DNA from: Acinetobacter gerneri DSM 14967 = CIP 107464 = MTCC 9824
Lineage (GTDB): Bacteria; Pseudomonadota; Gammaproteobacteria; Pseudomonadales; Moraxellaceae
Length of the DNA stretch: 64,000 nt
Assembly (NCBI RefSeq): GCF_000368565.1
Contig: NZ_KB849537.1
Location: 120,839-184,838, forward strand
Direction: 5' to 3'
The notes under the pieces were generated by a model. That model was not told where the DNA came from and ran no database searches. It worked only from the letters and a program-made list of their open reading frames with translations. Shown in pieces: positions 25,383 through 36,175 of the stretch (position 1 is the stretch's first letter; each line of letters starts with the position of its first letter). Both the position numbers and the translations under genes were made by a program.

Positions 25383-26849
25383 TTAGCTCAGGATAATATC
25401 GTACTGTTCTTGGGTATAAAGATTTTCAACTTGGAACTTGATCACTCGCGTAATGAAGTGCTCCAAATCCGCTACAGCTGGTGCTTCCGCAGTCAACAGA
25501 CGATCAATAACTGATGGATGTGCAACGACTGTGAAGCCTGTTTGTGACTCATAAGCGCGCGCATAACGTAAAATCTCACGGAAGATTTCGTAACACACTG
25601 TTTCTGCAGTTTTCACATAACCACGCCCCTGACACGTCGGGCATGATTCACATAATAAATGCTCTAATGATTCACGTGTTCTTTTACGTGTCATTTCAAC
25701 TAAACCAAGTTCAGAAACTTGGGTAATTTTAGTTTTAGCATGATCACGTTCTAACATCTTCTCAAATTGACTCATCACTTCATCGCGATGTATTTCTTCT
25801 TGCATGTCGATAAAGTCAATGATGATAATTCCACCTAGATTGCGTAATCGCAATTGGCGAGCGATCACCTGAGTTGCTTCCATATTTGTTTTAAATACAG
25901 TGTCTTCTAGACTTCGACCACCTACATAAGAGCCAGTATTGACATCAATTGTGGTCATCGCTTCAGTTTGATCAATCATCAAATAGCCACCAGACTTCAG
26001 TGCTACTCGTGTTTGCAATGCTTTTTGAATATCTTCTTCAACATTGTATAAATCAAATAGTGGTCTTTCACCCGGATAATGAATCAAGCGATTTTGCATA
26101 CTCGGTACAAATTCATCGATAAATTCACATAACTTTCCATGTATTTCACGTGAATCTACAAAGATTTTTGAAGTATTTTCATTTGCCAAATCACGAATTA
26201 CACGTTGTGGTAAAGGCAATTCTTCAAAAATTAATGATGGTACTGCGATGTTCTTTTGTTTGCGTTGAATATATTCCCAAAGCTTCGCCAAATACGCCAT
26301 ATCTTGCGCGATAGAAGCTTCATCGATGCCTTCTGCAGCAGTACGTACAATCACAGAACCTGGGAGCTTATGCTCTTCCTGAATGCGTTCAATGATATTG
26401 CGTAAACGATCACGTTCTTCTTCAGCTTCGATACGCTGAGAAACACCGATATGATTGCCAAATGGCATCATCACAAGATAACGTGAAGGAATAGACAAAT
26501 CAGTACTTAAACGTGCCCCTTTGGTGCCAAGCATATCTTTCATGACTTGGACTGTCAGAATCTGACCGGGTTGCAGAAGTTCAAAAACATTGGGAATAGG
26601 CTGGTTACGAGGCCAAACCATATCGTTGATATGTAAAAATGCAGTACGTGATAGACCAATATCGACAAATGCAGCCTGCATCCCCGGAAGAACACGCACT
26701 ACTTTGCCTTTATAAATATTGCCGACCAAACCACGTTTTACAGTACGCTCAACAAATAGTTCATTGACTGTACCATTTTCAATTAATGCGACCCGACACT
26801 CCATGGGTGTTACATTAATCAGTAACTCATCAGACATACTAAAACTCAA
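25383..26849 (-). CDS. rng: Ribonuclease G
   Basis: An endoribonuclease of the RNase E/G family that matures the 16S rRNA 5' end and turns over some mRNAs. Full-length at 488 residues. An S1 domain follows the N-terminus (GNIYKGKVVRVLPGMQAAFVDIG). Catalytic aspartates are in TTIDVNTGSYVGG and IIIDFIDMQ. The zinc-link motif is SCPTCQGRGYV near 405-415. It is the last gene of the mreBCD-maf-rng cluster, an arrangement common in gammaproteobacteria. Confidence 0.95.
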   Translation of the reverse strand: MSFSMSDELLINVTPMECRVALIENGTVNELFVERTVKRGLVGNIYKGKVVRVLPGMQAAFVDIGLSRTAFLHINDMVWPRNQPIPNVFELLQPGQILTVQVMKDMLGTKGARLSTDLSIPSRYLVMMPFGNHIGVSQRIEAEEERDRLRNIIERIQEEHKLPGSVIVRTAAEGIDEASIAQDMAYLAKLWEYIQRKQKNIAVPSLIFEELPLPQRVIRDLANENTSKIFVDSREIHGKLCEFIDEFVPSMQNRLIHYPGERPLFDLYNVEEDIQKALQTRVALKSGGYLMIDQTEAMTTIDVNTGSYVGGRSLEDTVFKTNMEATQVIARQLRLRNLGGIIIIDFIDMQEEIHRDEVMSQFEKMLERDHAKTKITQVSELGLVEMTRKRTRESLEHLLCESCPTCQGRGYVKTAETVCYEIFREILRYARAYESQTGFTVVAHPSVIDRLLTAEAPAVADLEHFITRVIKFQVENLYTQEQYDIILS

Positions 26850-26876
26850 ATCATTATAAAAATTCTTTTAAAGTGG

Positions 26877-27443
26877 TCAATTTAGTGCCTTAACCGCTTT
26901 TAATAACTGTACTGTTTCATATAAAGGTAAGCCCACCACATTGCTATAACTTCCAGAAATCTTTGGAATATATTGTGCGGCAATGCCTTGTATGGCGTAC
27001 GCGCCAGCTTTGCCTAATGGTTCACCCGTTGCCCAATAACGCTCCATATCATCTAGGCTTAATGTCTGAAATTGCACTTTTGTGCAAACGACATCTTGAA
27101 AATATTGTGTTCGATCAGCGACACATACACCCGTTAAAACGTCGTGTTCTCGCCCTGAAAGTGCACTCCAGATTGCAAATGCATGTTGTTTTGATTCAGG
27201 TTTCCCGATAATTTTACCATCTATTGCCACAGTTGTATCAGCGGCAATGACGATTGCATCCTGCTGATGCAATAAAACAGCTTTTGCTTTATGTAATGAA
27301 AGTCGTTTTACATAATCAAAAGCTGTTTCATTTTGCAAAATAGATTCATCTATTTCTGGGCTGAAAATGTCAAAAGTTAAGCTCAGTTGACTTAACAATT
27401 CACGACGCCTCGGCGAACTAGAAGCTAGAACTAAATTCGCCAT
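26877..27443 (-). CDS. maf: Maf family nucleotide pyrophosphatase
   Basis: A house-cleaning pyrophosphatase acting on non-canonical or modified nucleoside triphosphates; Maf also affects septation. I start it at the ATG at 27443, giving MANLVLASSSPRRRELLSQL with the SSSPRR phosphate-binding motif. The frame is open further upstream but only inside mreD. The catalytic region ADTTVAIDGKIIGKP and GKAGAYAIQGIAAQYI are present, fitting the YhdE (dTTP/UTP) type. It overlaps the end of mreD by 13 bases, so the two are translationally coupled. Confidence 0.92.
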   Translation of the reverse strand: MANLVLASSSPRRRELLSQLSLTFDIFSPEIDESILQNETAFDYVKRLSLHKAKAVLLHQQDAIVIAADTTVAIDGKIIGKPESKQHAFAIWSALSGREHDVLTGVCVADRTQYFQDVVCTKVQFQTLSLDDMERYWATGEPLGKAGAYAIQGIAAQYIPKISGSYSNVVGLPLYETVQLLKAVKALN

Positions 27444-27928
27444 CTTTTCAACATATAATATAAAACTGGCCAAAATAAAATACTGGTCAGTAAAGGTTGC
27501 CAATGCCGAGTCAAGGAAAAATGAATTCCTGACATGATTTGCACCAAAAATGTAAAGAGAATATGCGCCAAGATCGCAAATGATGCAATGATCCACAAAT
27601 TACTGAAGGTCAATAATCGTCGTTCACGCGTAAAATAACGGGCGACGAAAGTAATGATCACATAACTTAAGGCATTCATCCCTAAAGGTAAATCAAACAA
27701 TAAATCGGTCAATAAACCCACAGTAAAGGCGAACCAAACACCACACCACGTTGGCTGACACAGTACCCAAAAAATCAGGACCATGACCATAAACAATGGT
27801 CGCCAACCTGAAATATTATAAGACAGTGGATAGACCATCAAAATTGAGGCAATGATCACTGAAACGATAATAACAAATAAAGGATCTTTGCGTTGTTGTT
27901 CAGAAGGCAATTTCTTAGCGATCAACAT
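27431..27928 (-). CDS. mreD: Rod shape-determining protein MreD
   Basis: A 165-residue inner-membrane protein with five or six hydrophobic segments, part of the elongasome with MreB, MreC, RodA and PBP2. The conserved stretch LLTDLLFDLPLGMNALSYVII is diagnostic (split here at positions about 70-91). It overlaps mreC by 14 bases at its start and maf by 13 bases at its end. Confidence 0.92.
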   Translation of the reverse strand: MLIAKKLPSEQQRKDPLFVIIVSVIIASILMVYPLSYNISGWRPLFMVMVLIFWVLCQPTWCGVWFAFTVGLLTDLLFDLPLGMNALSYVIITFVARYFTRERRLLTFSNLWIIASFAILAHILFTFLVQIMSGIHFSLTRHWQPLLTSILFWPVLYYMLKRWRI

Positions 27929-28772
27929 AAGGCTGCTCCCCCGCTAAGGAATCTGAAAATAAAACCACAACATGATGTCCACCTGCCAATTGAGCAGTTG
28001 GCGTCACTTCGATTGAAGCAAATTCTCCAGTATTGTGCCTTAAAACTTTTGAAACTGTACCCACCAAATACCCTGCTGGGAAATGTTGCCCTAAACCAGA
28101 ACTAAACACTTTTTCCCCGACCTTGATATTTGAGCTTGTTGGTACATATTCCATTTTCAAGCGTCCATAGTCGCCTGTTCCAGATACGATTGCTCGCATA
28201 CCAGAATATTCTAAACGGACTGAAATAGAATGCTCTTTGTCTGATAAAAGCAATACACGACTACTATGCGGGTAAACATTGATGATTTGCCCCATGATTC
28301 CTTTGTCATCTAAAACCGTTTGACCGACTTTTAAATGACTGGTTGCGCCACGGTTGATCACGATGATGTGACGAAGTGGGTCTGGATCAGTCCCAATCAC
28401 CTCAGCGATTTCCATACGACCATCAATAATTAATGGTGTATCAAGTAGCCCACGGAGTCGTGTATTTTCAGCAGAAAGCTCGGATAGTTTTTGTAAACGA
28501 ACCTGAGCCTGAAGCAATTCAGCTTGCATAGCCGTATTTTCACGGCGCAACTGAGCCTCAGATTTAGTCTGTTGATTTAACCATTCTTTCGATAAAACTG
28601 GATAACTTGCCAATGCATAAATCGGATTATATGCAGCATACAAGACATCTCTTGCAGGCTTCACTACATTTGGAAAACGCCAATCTACAAATAGCGTCAC
28701 CAAACAAGCAAAGACTGCAATCAGAAATGCACGAAAGGATGGCGGTTGTCTTGAAAAGAGATTCGGTTGCAC
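27915..28772 (-). CDS. mreC: Rod shape-determining protein MreC
   Basis: A 285-residue periplasmic scaffold with one N-terminal membrane segment (about 14-31), then a coiled coil (about 68-108; QLRRENTAMQAELLQAQVRL) and two beta domains with the usual VIGTDPDPLRHIIVINRG and VYPHSSRVLLLSD. It bridges MreB-MreD and the penicillin-binding proteins. It lies 30 bases after mreB. Confidence 0.93.
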   Translation of the reverse strand: MQPNLFSRQPPSFRAFLIAVFACLVTLFVDWRFPNVVKPARDVLYAAYNPIYALASYPVLSKEWLNQQTKSEAQLRRENTAMQAELLQAQVRLQKLSELSAENTRLRGLLDTPLIIDGRMEIAEVIGTDPDPLRHIIVINRGATSHLKVGQTVLDDKGIMGQIINVYPHSSRVLLLSDKEHSISVRLEYSGMRAIVSGTGDYGRLKMEYVPTSSNIKVGEKVFSSGLGQHFPAGYLVGTVSKVLRHNTGEFASIEVTPTAQLAGGHHVVVLFSDSLAGEQPYVDR

Positions 28773-28802
28773 CGCCTCGTCCTTAACTTAATCTAAAAAA
28801 AC

Positions 28803-29852
<1,050 letters not shown>

Positions 29853-29977
29853 TCAGTTAAACTTTATGTGGACGCAAGATGGCAACTTTAACTAAATGTG
29901 ATGATTTGAACAAGTCAATCGCTTATCATAACGCACGATATTTTGAATTTTTTTTAAAACTGATTAGGTGAGATGTT

Positions 29978-30292
29978 ATGTCAACATCGGATGCATCGCA
30001 TTCTGCAAACTTAAATGCACAAACCGTATCACAAATTGCCAATCTCGCTAGATTGTCCTTAGATGATACGCAATCTGCTGAATATGCTGAAAGTTTAAAT
30101 AAAATCTTGGGAATGATGGAAACCCTAAAAGGCATAAATACCGACGGTATCGAGCCTTTAAAAAGCCCATTTGATAATGCTCAGCCACTTCGTGACGATG
30201 TTGTTACAGAAAGTAACCATCGAGAAGAATATCAAGCCATTGCACCTGCTGTTCAGGAAGGCTTATATCTCGTTCCACGTGTGATTGAATAA
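29978..30292 (+). CDS. gatC: Asp-tRNA(Asn)/Glu-tRNA(Gln) amidotransferase subunit GatC
   Basis: A 104-residue chaperone-like subunit that wraps GatA and GatB. VSQIANLARLSLDD and the C-terminal PLRDD...APAVQEGLYLVPRVIE are typical. It is the first gene of gatCAB, 49 bases before gatA. Acinetobacter lacks or supplements direct glutaminylation or asparaginylation by this transamidation route. Confidence 0.93.
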   Translation: MSTSDASHSANLNAQTVSQIANLARLSLDDTQSAEYAESLNKILGMMETLKGINTDGIEPLKSPFDNAQPLRDDVVTESNHREEYQAIAPAVQEGLYLVPRVIE

Positions 30293-30341
30293 TTTTTGAT
30301 CAGTTGAACCAAATTTTCATTTTTTATAAAGAATTGTACTC

Positions 30342-31820
30342 ATGACTGATTTACATCGCTTATCTATTCGCGAAATGTCTGAAGGTTTAAAAAACGCTCA
30401 GTTCTCATCTCGCGAATTAACACAACACTATTTAGATCGTATCGCTAAAATTGATCCGCGCGTCAAAAGTTATGTCACTGTGACTGCAGAACAAGCTTTA
30501 AAAGAAGCAGAAGCAGCTGATGCTTTGATCAAATCTGGAATGGCTGGTTTGGTTACTGGTATTCCATTGGCTCATAAAGATATTTTCTGTACTCACGGCA
30601 TCAAAACCACTGCTGGCTCAAAAATGCTCGATAACTTTATCTCTCCTTACGACGCAACGGTCGTAGCGAAAGCTAAAGAAGCGGGCTTAGTCACTTTGGG
30701 TAAAGTGAATATGGATGAATTCGCAATGGGTTCAACCTCTGAAAATTCATACATTGGCGCTACAAGCAACCCATGGGCACTTGATCATGTTCCTGGTGGT
30801 TCATCTGGTGGTTCAGCTGCCGCTGTTGCTGCTGACTTAGCGCCGATTGCAACTGGGACCGATACAGGGGGTTCGATTCGTCAACCTGCATCATTCTGTG
30901 GTTTAACAGGCTTAAAACCGACTTATGGTCGTGTTTCTCGCTTTGGTATGATCGCTTATGCATCATCACTAGACCAAGGTGGTCCTGTTGCACGTTCTGC
31001 TGAAGACTGTGCTTATCTCATGAATGTGATCGCTGGACATGATGCCAAAGATTCAACATCAATCAATAAAGAAGTTGATGACTATGTTGCAAACTTAAAT
31101 GCAACCTCTGTCAAAGGCTTACGTATTGGTATTCCAAAACAGTACTTCAATGTTGCTGGTTTGGCTGCTGACGTCAAAGCACGTGTTGAAGAATCATTGA
31201 AAAAGCTTGAAGAAATGGGCGCTATCTTGGTTGAGATTGATCTCAACATGACTGAAGCTTATGTTCCAACTTATTATTTGATTGCTCCTGCTGAAGCTTC
31301 ATCTAATCTTTCACGTTACGATGGCGTACGTTATGGCTATCGCTGTGAAAATCCTGCGGATTTGCTCGATCTTTACAAGCGTTCACGTTCAGAAGGTTTT
31401 GGTGCCGAAGTTCAACGTCGTATCTTGATCGGAACCTATGCCCTTTCTGCGGGTTATTACGATGCTTATTATGTAAAAGCTCAGAAAGTGCGTCGTCTGA
31501 TCCAACAAGATTTCTTAAAAGCATTTGAAAATGTTGATGTGATTGCAGCACCGTCTGCACCAACGACAGCATATAAAATTGGTGCAAAACTTGATCCAGT
31601 TGAAATGTATTTAGGTGATATTTATACCATCGCAGTGAACTTGGCTGGTTTACCAGCGATCAATGCTCCAGTTGGTTTTGATGAAAATCATCTGCCTGTT
31701 GGTATGCAATTGATTGGTAACTATTGGTCAGAATCACAGCTTTTGTCGATTGTACATCAATATCAACAACATACAGATTGGCATAGTCAACGTGCAGCAA
31801 TTGCTGAGGAGAATGCATAA
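30342..31820 (+). CDS. gatA: Amidotransferase subunit GatA
   Basis: The glutaminase/amidase subunit, 492 residues. The amidase signature is present: catalytic Lys in PLAHKDIFC, then [13 protein letters not shown] and [15 protein letters not shown] with the Ser-cisSer-Lys triad. It generates ammonia that is channelled to GatB. Its stop codon overlaps the gatB start (TAATG), giving translational coupling. Confidence 0.96.
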   Translation: MTDLHRLSIREMSEGLKNAQFSSRELTQHYLDRIAKIDPRVKSYVTVTAEQALKEAEAADALIKSGMAGLVTGIPLAHKDIFCTHGIKTTAGSKMLDNFISPYDATVVAKAKEAGLVTLGKVNMDEFAMGSTSENSYIGATSNPWALDHVPGGSSGGSAAAVAADLAPIATGTDTGGSIRQPASFCGLTGLKPTYGRVSRFGMIAYASSLDQGGPVARSAEDCAYLMNVIAGHDAKDSTSINKEVDDYVANLNATSVKGLRIGIPKQYFNVAGLAADVKARVEESLKKLEEMGAILVEIDLNMTEAYVPTYYLIAPAEASSNLSRYDGVRYGYRCENPADLLDLYKRSRSEGFGAEVQRRILIGTYALSAGYYDAYYVKAQKVRRLIQQDFLKAFENVDVIAAPSAPTTAYKIGAKLDPVEMYLGDIYTIAVNLAGLPAINAPVGFDENHLPVGMQLIGNYWSESQLLSIVHQYQQHTDWHSQRAAIAEENA

Positions 31821-33298
31821 TGGCACAAGCTCAAAAATCAGCAAAATCAAACCTGATTGATGGTTGGGAAGTTGTTATCGGCATTGAGATTCATACTCAG
31901 CTGATGACCAATTCTAAAATTTTCTCAGCATCTTCAACTTTATTTGGTCAAGATCCAAATACTCAAGCAAGCCTTGTTGATTTGGCGATGCCGGGTGTAT
32001 TGCCAGTTTTGAACAAAGAAGTGGTTGACCTTGCTATTCGTTTTGGTTTGGGTATCGATGCTTATATCGATCAAGCTTCAGTGTTTGCACGTAAAAACTA
32101 TTTTTACCCAGATTCTCCAAAAGGCTACCAAATCAGCCAGATGGACAATCCGATCGTTGGCTTAGGTCATATCGACATTCAGCTTGAAGATGGCACAGTC
32201 AAGCGCATAGGCGTAACACGTGCACATTTGGAAGAAGATGCAGGTAAATCGATCCACGATCAATTTGAAGGCATGTCTGGCATCGACTTAAACCGTGCGG
32301 GCACACCTTTGCTTGAAATCGTATCTGAACCTGATATGCGCTCTGTAGAAGAAGCTTTAGCTTATATCAAAGCGATTCATACTTTGGTGCGTTGGTTAGG
32401 TATTTCTGACGGTAACATGGCAGAAGGTTCATTCCGCTGTGACTGTAACGTGTCGCTACGTCGCCCGGGTGATGAGTTTGGTACACGTTGTGAATTGAAA
32501 AACATCAACTCATTCCGTTTCATCGAACAAGCGATCAATGTCGAGATCGAACGTCAAATGGAAATCTTGGAAGATGGCGGTAAGATCGACCAAGAAACGC
32601 GTTTGTTTGATACCGTGAAGATGGAAACCCGCTCAATGCGTTCTAAAGAAGAAGCGAATGACTATCGCTACTTCCCTGATCCAGATTTACTTCCAGTGAT
32701 CATTCCTGATGCGCAAATTGAAGCGGCTCGTGCAGCACTTCCTGAGCTTCCAAAAGCACGTCGTGCACGTTTTATCGCAGACTTTGCTGTGACAGAATAT
32801 GATGCTCACGTACTCACACTTTCACGTGAAATGGCAGACTTTTATGAAGCTGTTGTGACTGCGGCTGGTGGTGCTGCTCAAGGTAAATTGGCTGCAAACT
32901 GGGTGATGGGCGAGTTCTCTGCTGCTTTGAACAAAGCTAGCCTAGAGCTACATGATTCTCCTGTTTCAGCTGAACAACTTGGTGGCATGATTGCACGTAT
33001 CGTCGATAATACGATTAGCGGTAAAATCGCAAAACAAGTCTTTGGCTTTATGTGGGAATCAAACGGTCAAACTGCCGATACGATTATCGCTGAAAAAGGC
33101 TTGAAACAAGAAACTGATACTGGTGCGATTGAAGCAATCATCAAAGAAGTTCTTGCTGCAAACGAGAAAATGGTTGAAGAATACAAGTCTGGTAAAGAAA
33201 AAGCCTTTAACGGTCTTGTCGGTCAAGTCATGAAAGCTTCTCGTGGTAAAGCCAACCCTGCTCAAGTCAATGAATTGATGAAAAAGTTGATTGGATAA
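31820..33298 (+). CDS. gatB: Amidotransferase subunit GatB
   Basis: The kinase/transamidase subunit, 492 residues. [12 protein letters not shown] is the N-terminal signature, followed by [17 protein letters not shown] (zinc and active-site region) and [13 protein letters not shown]. The C-terminal YqeY-like tRNA-binding domain ends with [17 protein letters not shown]. It phosphorylates and amidates mis-acylated tRNA. Confidence 0.96.
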   Translation: MAQAQKSAKSNLIDGWEVVIGIEIHTQLMTNSKIFSASSTLFGQDPNTQASLVDLAMPGVLPVLNKEVVDLAIRFGLGIDAYIDQASVFARKNYFYPDSPKGYQISQMDNPIVGLGHIDIQLEDGTVKRIGVTRAHLEEDAGKSIHDQFEGMSGIDLNRAGTPLLEIVSEPDMRSVEEALAYIKAIHTLVRWLGISDGNMAEGSFRCDCNVSLRRPGDEFGTRCELKNINSFRFIEQAINVEIERQMEILEDGGKIDQETRLFDTVKMETRSMRSKEEANDYRYFPDPDLLPVIIPDAQIEAARAALPELPKARRARFIADFAVTEYDAHVLTLSREMADFYEAVVTAAGGAAQGKLAANWVMGEFSAALNKASLELHDSPVSAEQLGGMIARIVDNTISGKIAKQVFGFMWESNGQTADTIIAEKGLKQETDTGAIEAIIKEVLAANEKMVEEYKSGKEKAFNGLVGQVMKASRGKANPAQVNELMKKLIG

Positions 33299-33314
33299 TC
33301 TAATCAATAGAAAA

Positions 33315-33342
33315 AAGGAACTTATTTTCGGATAGGTTCCTT
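33315..33342 (+). terminator. Candidate terminator after gatCAB
   Basis: AAGGAAC (33315-33321) pairs with GTTCCTT (33336-33342) around a 14-base loop, 16 bases after the gatB stop. No strong T tract follows. Confidence 0.5.
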
Positions 33343-34115
33343 AATCTAATAAAAATGAGAAAATAAAAATGATGCAATTATTAATACTGGCTGTACTAGG
33401 CTATTTTTTATATTTTACGATACCGATTATTATATTCATCTATCTAATTTATCATTATCGCAAAAATAGTGATCGATACAAAATTAAAGCACTATATTAT
33501 TTTCCCTTTTTAACGATCTTACTTTTAGCTTTTGAAATATATGGATACCAAAGATTTTTTACAATTGACTATCAAGAAACGACTTTATCGCAAGAAAGCC
33601 AAATTTGGGGACTAAAAATCCCTAAAGAAACAAAAGTAACTAAAACACCTCGATTTTTCCACTTATTTAATCAAGTAACCAGTTTAGAGATAAACCCAAA
33701 TCTTTCAAACCAATATATCATTTGGAAAAACTCCCCAATTCAAACAATATCTTATGAAAAATCATTAGATAAAGTTATTTTTTATCATCCGAAAATAAAC
33801 TTTCAAACTGATAAAGATAATATAATTAAAATTGATAGTTTCAAATGCAATGTAAATGGATTGGTAATTCAGTTTTCTAGTATATTTGGAAATGTTGATT
33901 TAACACATGATCAGTATAAACTTTCTAGTTGTTTTGCAGTAGATGACAATGATATTAAGCTTGCTGGGAAAATTTTCAAATATAAGAATTCGGCCTTTTT
34001 AGAGAAAATAAATTATAAAGATTATAGCCATCAAGATCAAAATTTAAGTAAGCTTATAAAAGACAATAATGCTTCGTGGAATATTAAAGCCTCTCTTGCT
34101 CCTGAAATAGGGGCA

Positions 34116-35186
34116 GACTAAAACTTGAAGTGCGACACCCCCAACCTAATATAGGTATAAAGGAGTGTCATATTGTCATACATACATTTAACAATAGTTG
34201 AACGAACTGCACTAATGCTAGAGTTTAACAAACCCAATTTTTCTGCTCGAAAATTTGCTAAACAAATTAACCGACATCACAGTACAATTTCTCGTGAATT
34301 AAATAAAAATTGCGGTTCTGTTCATCAATATAGTGCTGAACAAGCGATTGAATTTTCGCAGCAACGACGCAGGCGCGGTCATACAAAAATTTATTTGGAT
34401 TCCTTACTATGGAAATTTATTGTAGAAGCCATAAAATGTTTATGGTCGCCTGTACAAATTTCTAAGTGGCTCAAACGACAATCAGATGATAAAGAGATGA
34501 ATATTAGCCATACCACAATCTATTCAACAATCAGAGCTTTACCCAAAGGTGAACTTAAAAAGGAGTTATTATCTTGTTTACGTCGGGAAAATAAGAAAAG
34601 AAAAACTGAAAACCTGCCACAGAAAGATAGTATTTTACAGGATATAAAAACAATTCATGAGCGTCCATTAGAGGTCTTGGAAAGAAAAATACCAGGTCAT
34701 TGGGAAGCTGATTTGATCAAAGGAAAAGATAATAAAAGCGCAGTAGCAACTTTGATTGAACGTAATACACGACTCTGTTTACTAGCAGTTTTACCTGATG
34801 CTAAGGCAGAATCTGTACGTACAGCCTTGACCGAAGCAATGGCTTACCTGCCACCTGAGCTGAGACAAACCCTGACTTATGACCGAGGACGAGAAATGGC
34901 TCAACATAAGCAATTGGAGGAGGAGTTGGATATAGATGTATATTTTTGTGATCCACATTCACCGTGGCAAAAAGGTACAATTGAAAATATGAATGGTCTT
35001 ATACGGCAGTATTTACCGAAAGGAATTGATTTAAACCAAGCTGATCAAAATTATTTAAATCAAGTTGCCATGTCATTAAATACACGACCAAGAAAAGCAT
35101 TAAACTGGTTGACGCCATTAGAGGAGTTTTCGAGACTAACTGATTATCACAAATGTTTTAAAACTGTCGCACCTCATGTTTGAATC
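34116..35186 (+). mobile_element. IS30-family insertion sequence (1071 bp)
   Basis: The ends are imperfect inverted repeats of about 22 bp, GACTAAAACTTGAAGTGCGACA at the left and the complement of TGTCGCACCTCATGTTTG plus AATC at the right. The 2-bp duplication CA (34114-34115 and 35187-35188) flanks it, the size expected for IS30. It holds one transposase gene. The restored target reading frame confirms the boundaries. The element resembles the IS30 members common in Acinetobacter; its exact name needs a database comparison. Confidence 0.85.
34173..35183 (+). CDS. IS30-family transposase
   Basis: 336 residues. An N-terminal helix-turn-helix (about 15-45; ARKFAKQINRHHSTISRELNKN) is followed by a DDE catalytic core: Asp in GHWEADLIKG, Asp in LTYDRGREMAQH and Glu in TIENMNGLIRQYLPKG. 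The start is a TTG with AAGGAG seven bases upstream; no ATG gives the full N-terminus. The frame is intact, so the element is probably still active. Confidence 0.92.
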   Translation: MSYIHLTIVERTALMLEFNKPNFSARKFAKQINRHHSTISRELNKNCGSVHQYSAEQAIEFSQQRRRRGHTKIYLDSLLWKFIVEAIKCLWSPVQISKWLKRQSDDKEMNISHTTIYSTIRALPKGELKKELLSCLRRENKKRKTENLPQKDSILQDIKTIHERPLEVLERKIPGHWEADLIKGKDNKSAVATLIERNTRLCLLAVLPDAKAESVRTALTEAMAYLPPELRQTLTYDRGREMAQHKQLEEELDIDVYFCDPHSPWQKGTIENMNGLIRQYLPKGIDLNQADQNYLNQVAMSLNTRPRKALNWLTPLEEFSRLTDYHKCFKTVAPHV

Positions 35187-35530
35187 CACCAGGTCATGAT
35201 AGCTTTATTCAGTATCAAAACATAAAGTTAAGCTTTGAAGACTCGTATTTAGATGAAAATAAAAATATTAGAATTATTCAATTAGTTCATAAAGGTGCAG
35301 ATCTCAAAAACTATAAAATTAATCAATGCGATTTAAACTCTAACTATACTGGACTATTTATTGTTCTAGATACAAATAATAATGCTTATATCAATGCATT
35401 GTCCTATAATCCTGATTATAAAATACCAGAAGAGTGTAAAAAAATTAAAATTGATTTAGATCAAATTAAGTTTGCATATGAAAACTGAGTAATATGTAGT
35501 CTCAACAACCACCAAAGATAAGAAAAATTG

Positions 35531-35845
35531 ATGCTGACTAAGACGCTTTTAATTATTTTAGGAATTTTGATTGTTATCTGGCTTTATGCTCTTATTTTTT
35601 ATCAGGGCGATGAAGTACCAGTATCACCAAATGAAATCAAAAAACCGCCTCATAAATATCAAAAACAGATTGATTATTTTCTCTTACCTTTTCGCTTGGT
35701 CATTAAAGGCATTACAGCCATTTTGAAGTTTCTCTACCGTGTTGTGGTCGAGGGCATTTTTGAATTAATTTTTTGGGGAATTATACGTTTTATCTTTCAT
35801 TTAATCAGAATACTTTTCACTGTATTATTTCGTATTTTCGACTAA
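35531..35845 (+). CDS. Small hydrophobic membrane protein (104 residues)
   Basis: Unrecognised. An N-terminal membrane segment (about 3-23) is followed by a polar linker (DEVPVSPNEIKKPPHKYQKQ) and two further amphipathic/hydrophobic stretches rich in Phe, Ile and Arg to the C-terminus (FELIFWGIIRFIFHLIRILF). I start it at the ATG at 35531 rather than the TTG just before. It follows the interrupted membrane protein gene by 42 bases and may be in the same transcript. Confidence 0.6.
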   Translation: MLTKTLLIILGILIVIWLYALIFYQGDEVPVSPNEIKKPPHKYQKQIDYFLLPFRLVIKGITAILKFLYRVVVEGIFELIFWGIIRFIFHLIRILFTVLFRIFD

Positions 35846-35868
35846 TAAAATAATATACCTCCATAAAA

Positions 35869-35893
35869 AAAGCCCACAAACTGTGAGCTTTCT
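35869..35893. terminator. Candidate terminator hairpin
   Basis: AGCCCACA and TGTGAGCT form an 8-bp stem with one mismatch, flanked by an A run on the left and CTTT on the right, so it could act on either strand. Confidence 0.5.
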
Positions 35894-35928
35894 CTCGATA
35901 ATTCAAAAACTTAAATTACCAACATGTA

Positions 35929-35999
35929 TATAATTTCATCATCACAGCACTCATGCCGTGATGACCGTAACAGTTCAATGTTACATAAACCCTTGGAGG
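35929..35999 (+). promoter_or_regulatory. Promoter and structured leader of the 21-codon ORF
   Basis: A TATAAT hexamer at about 35929-35934 is a good -10; no clear -35 matches it. The predicted leader then has two hairpins: TCATCAC with GTGATGA, and GTAAC with GTTAC (loop AGTTCAAT). The ribosome binding site GGAGGT follows. A structured leader before a very short hydrophobic ORF is typical of translationally silenced toxin mRNAs. Confidence 0.4.
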
Positions 36000-36005
36000 T
36001 CGACG

Positions 36006-36071
36006 ATGAAACCGCTTTTCAAACTCATCGTTATCATTCTCTTATTGGCGATCTATAGATCAGCCCAGTAA
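36006..36071 (+). CDS. Candidate 21-residue hydrophobic peptide (type I toxin-like)
   Basis: The peptide begins MKPLFKLIVIILLLA and ends IYRSAQ: two N-terminal lysines, a hydrophobic run of about 12 residues and a short polar tail. The start has GGAGGT with five bases to the ATG. A perfect 10-bp hairpin follows within 10 bases of the stop. It has the shape of bacterial type I toxins or other one-helix membrane peptides. I found no antisense RNA promoter with confidence. It lies between the small membrane protein gene and a convergent gene at 36176. Confidence 0.5.
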   Translation: MKPLFKLIVIILLLAIYRSAQ

Positions 36072-36078
36072 GTGAATG

Positions 36079-36104
36079 GCTAAAGTAGTTCGAGCTACTT
36101 TAGC
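36079..36104. terminator. Perfect hairpin after the 21-codon ORF
   Basis: GCTAAAGTAG pairs with CTACTTTAGC around loop TTCGAG. No long T tract follows, so it may stabilise or only partly terminate the transcript. On the opposite strand it could serve nothing upstream. Confidence 0.6.
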
Positions 36105-36175
36105 TCTTCAAGTAAATATTAGATCAAATAAACGACTAAATCAATCATCCTCGTTGAAAGTGTTCTAAAGTAAAA

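Larger units (their letters stand above)
33369..35488 (+). pseudogene. Membrane protein gene interrupted by an IS30 element
   Basis: Two pieces of one gene: 33369-34115 (249 codons) and 35189-35488 (99 codons plus stop). Removing the element and one copy of the CA duplication joins them in frame through ...EIGA-PGHDSFIQ..., giving 348 residues. The N-terminal part has two membrane segments (about 3-27 and 41-60) and a polar extracytoplasmic or cytoplasmic domain; the C-terminal piece is polar (LSFEDSYLDENKNIRIIQLV). I do not recognise the family. As it stands the first piece ends two codons into the element. Confidence 0.75.

Noticed and set aside
27444..27596. A 51-residue N-terminal extension of Maf
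   Set aside because: It lies entirely within mreD in another frame, and the standard Maf N-terminus starts at 27443.
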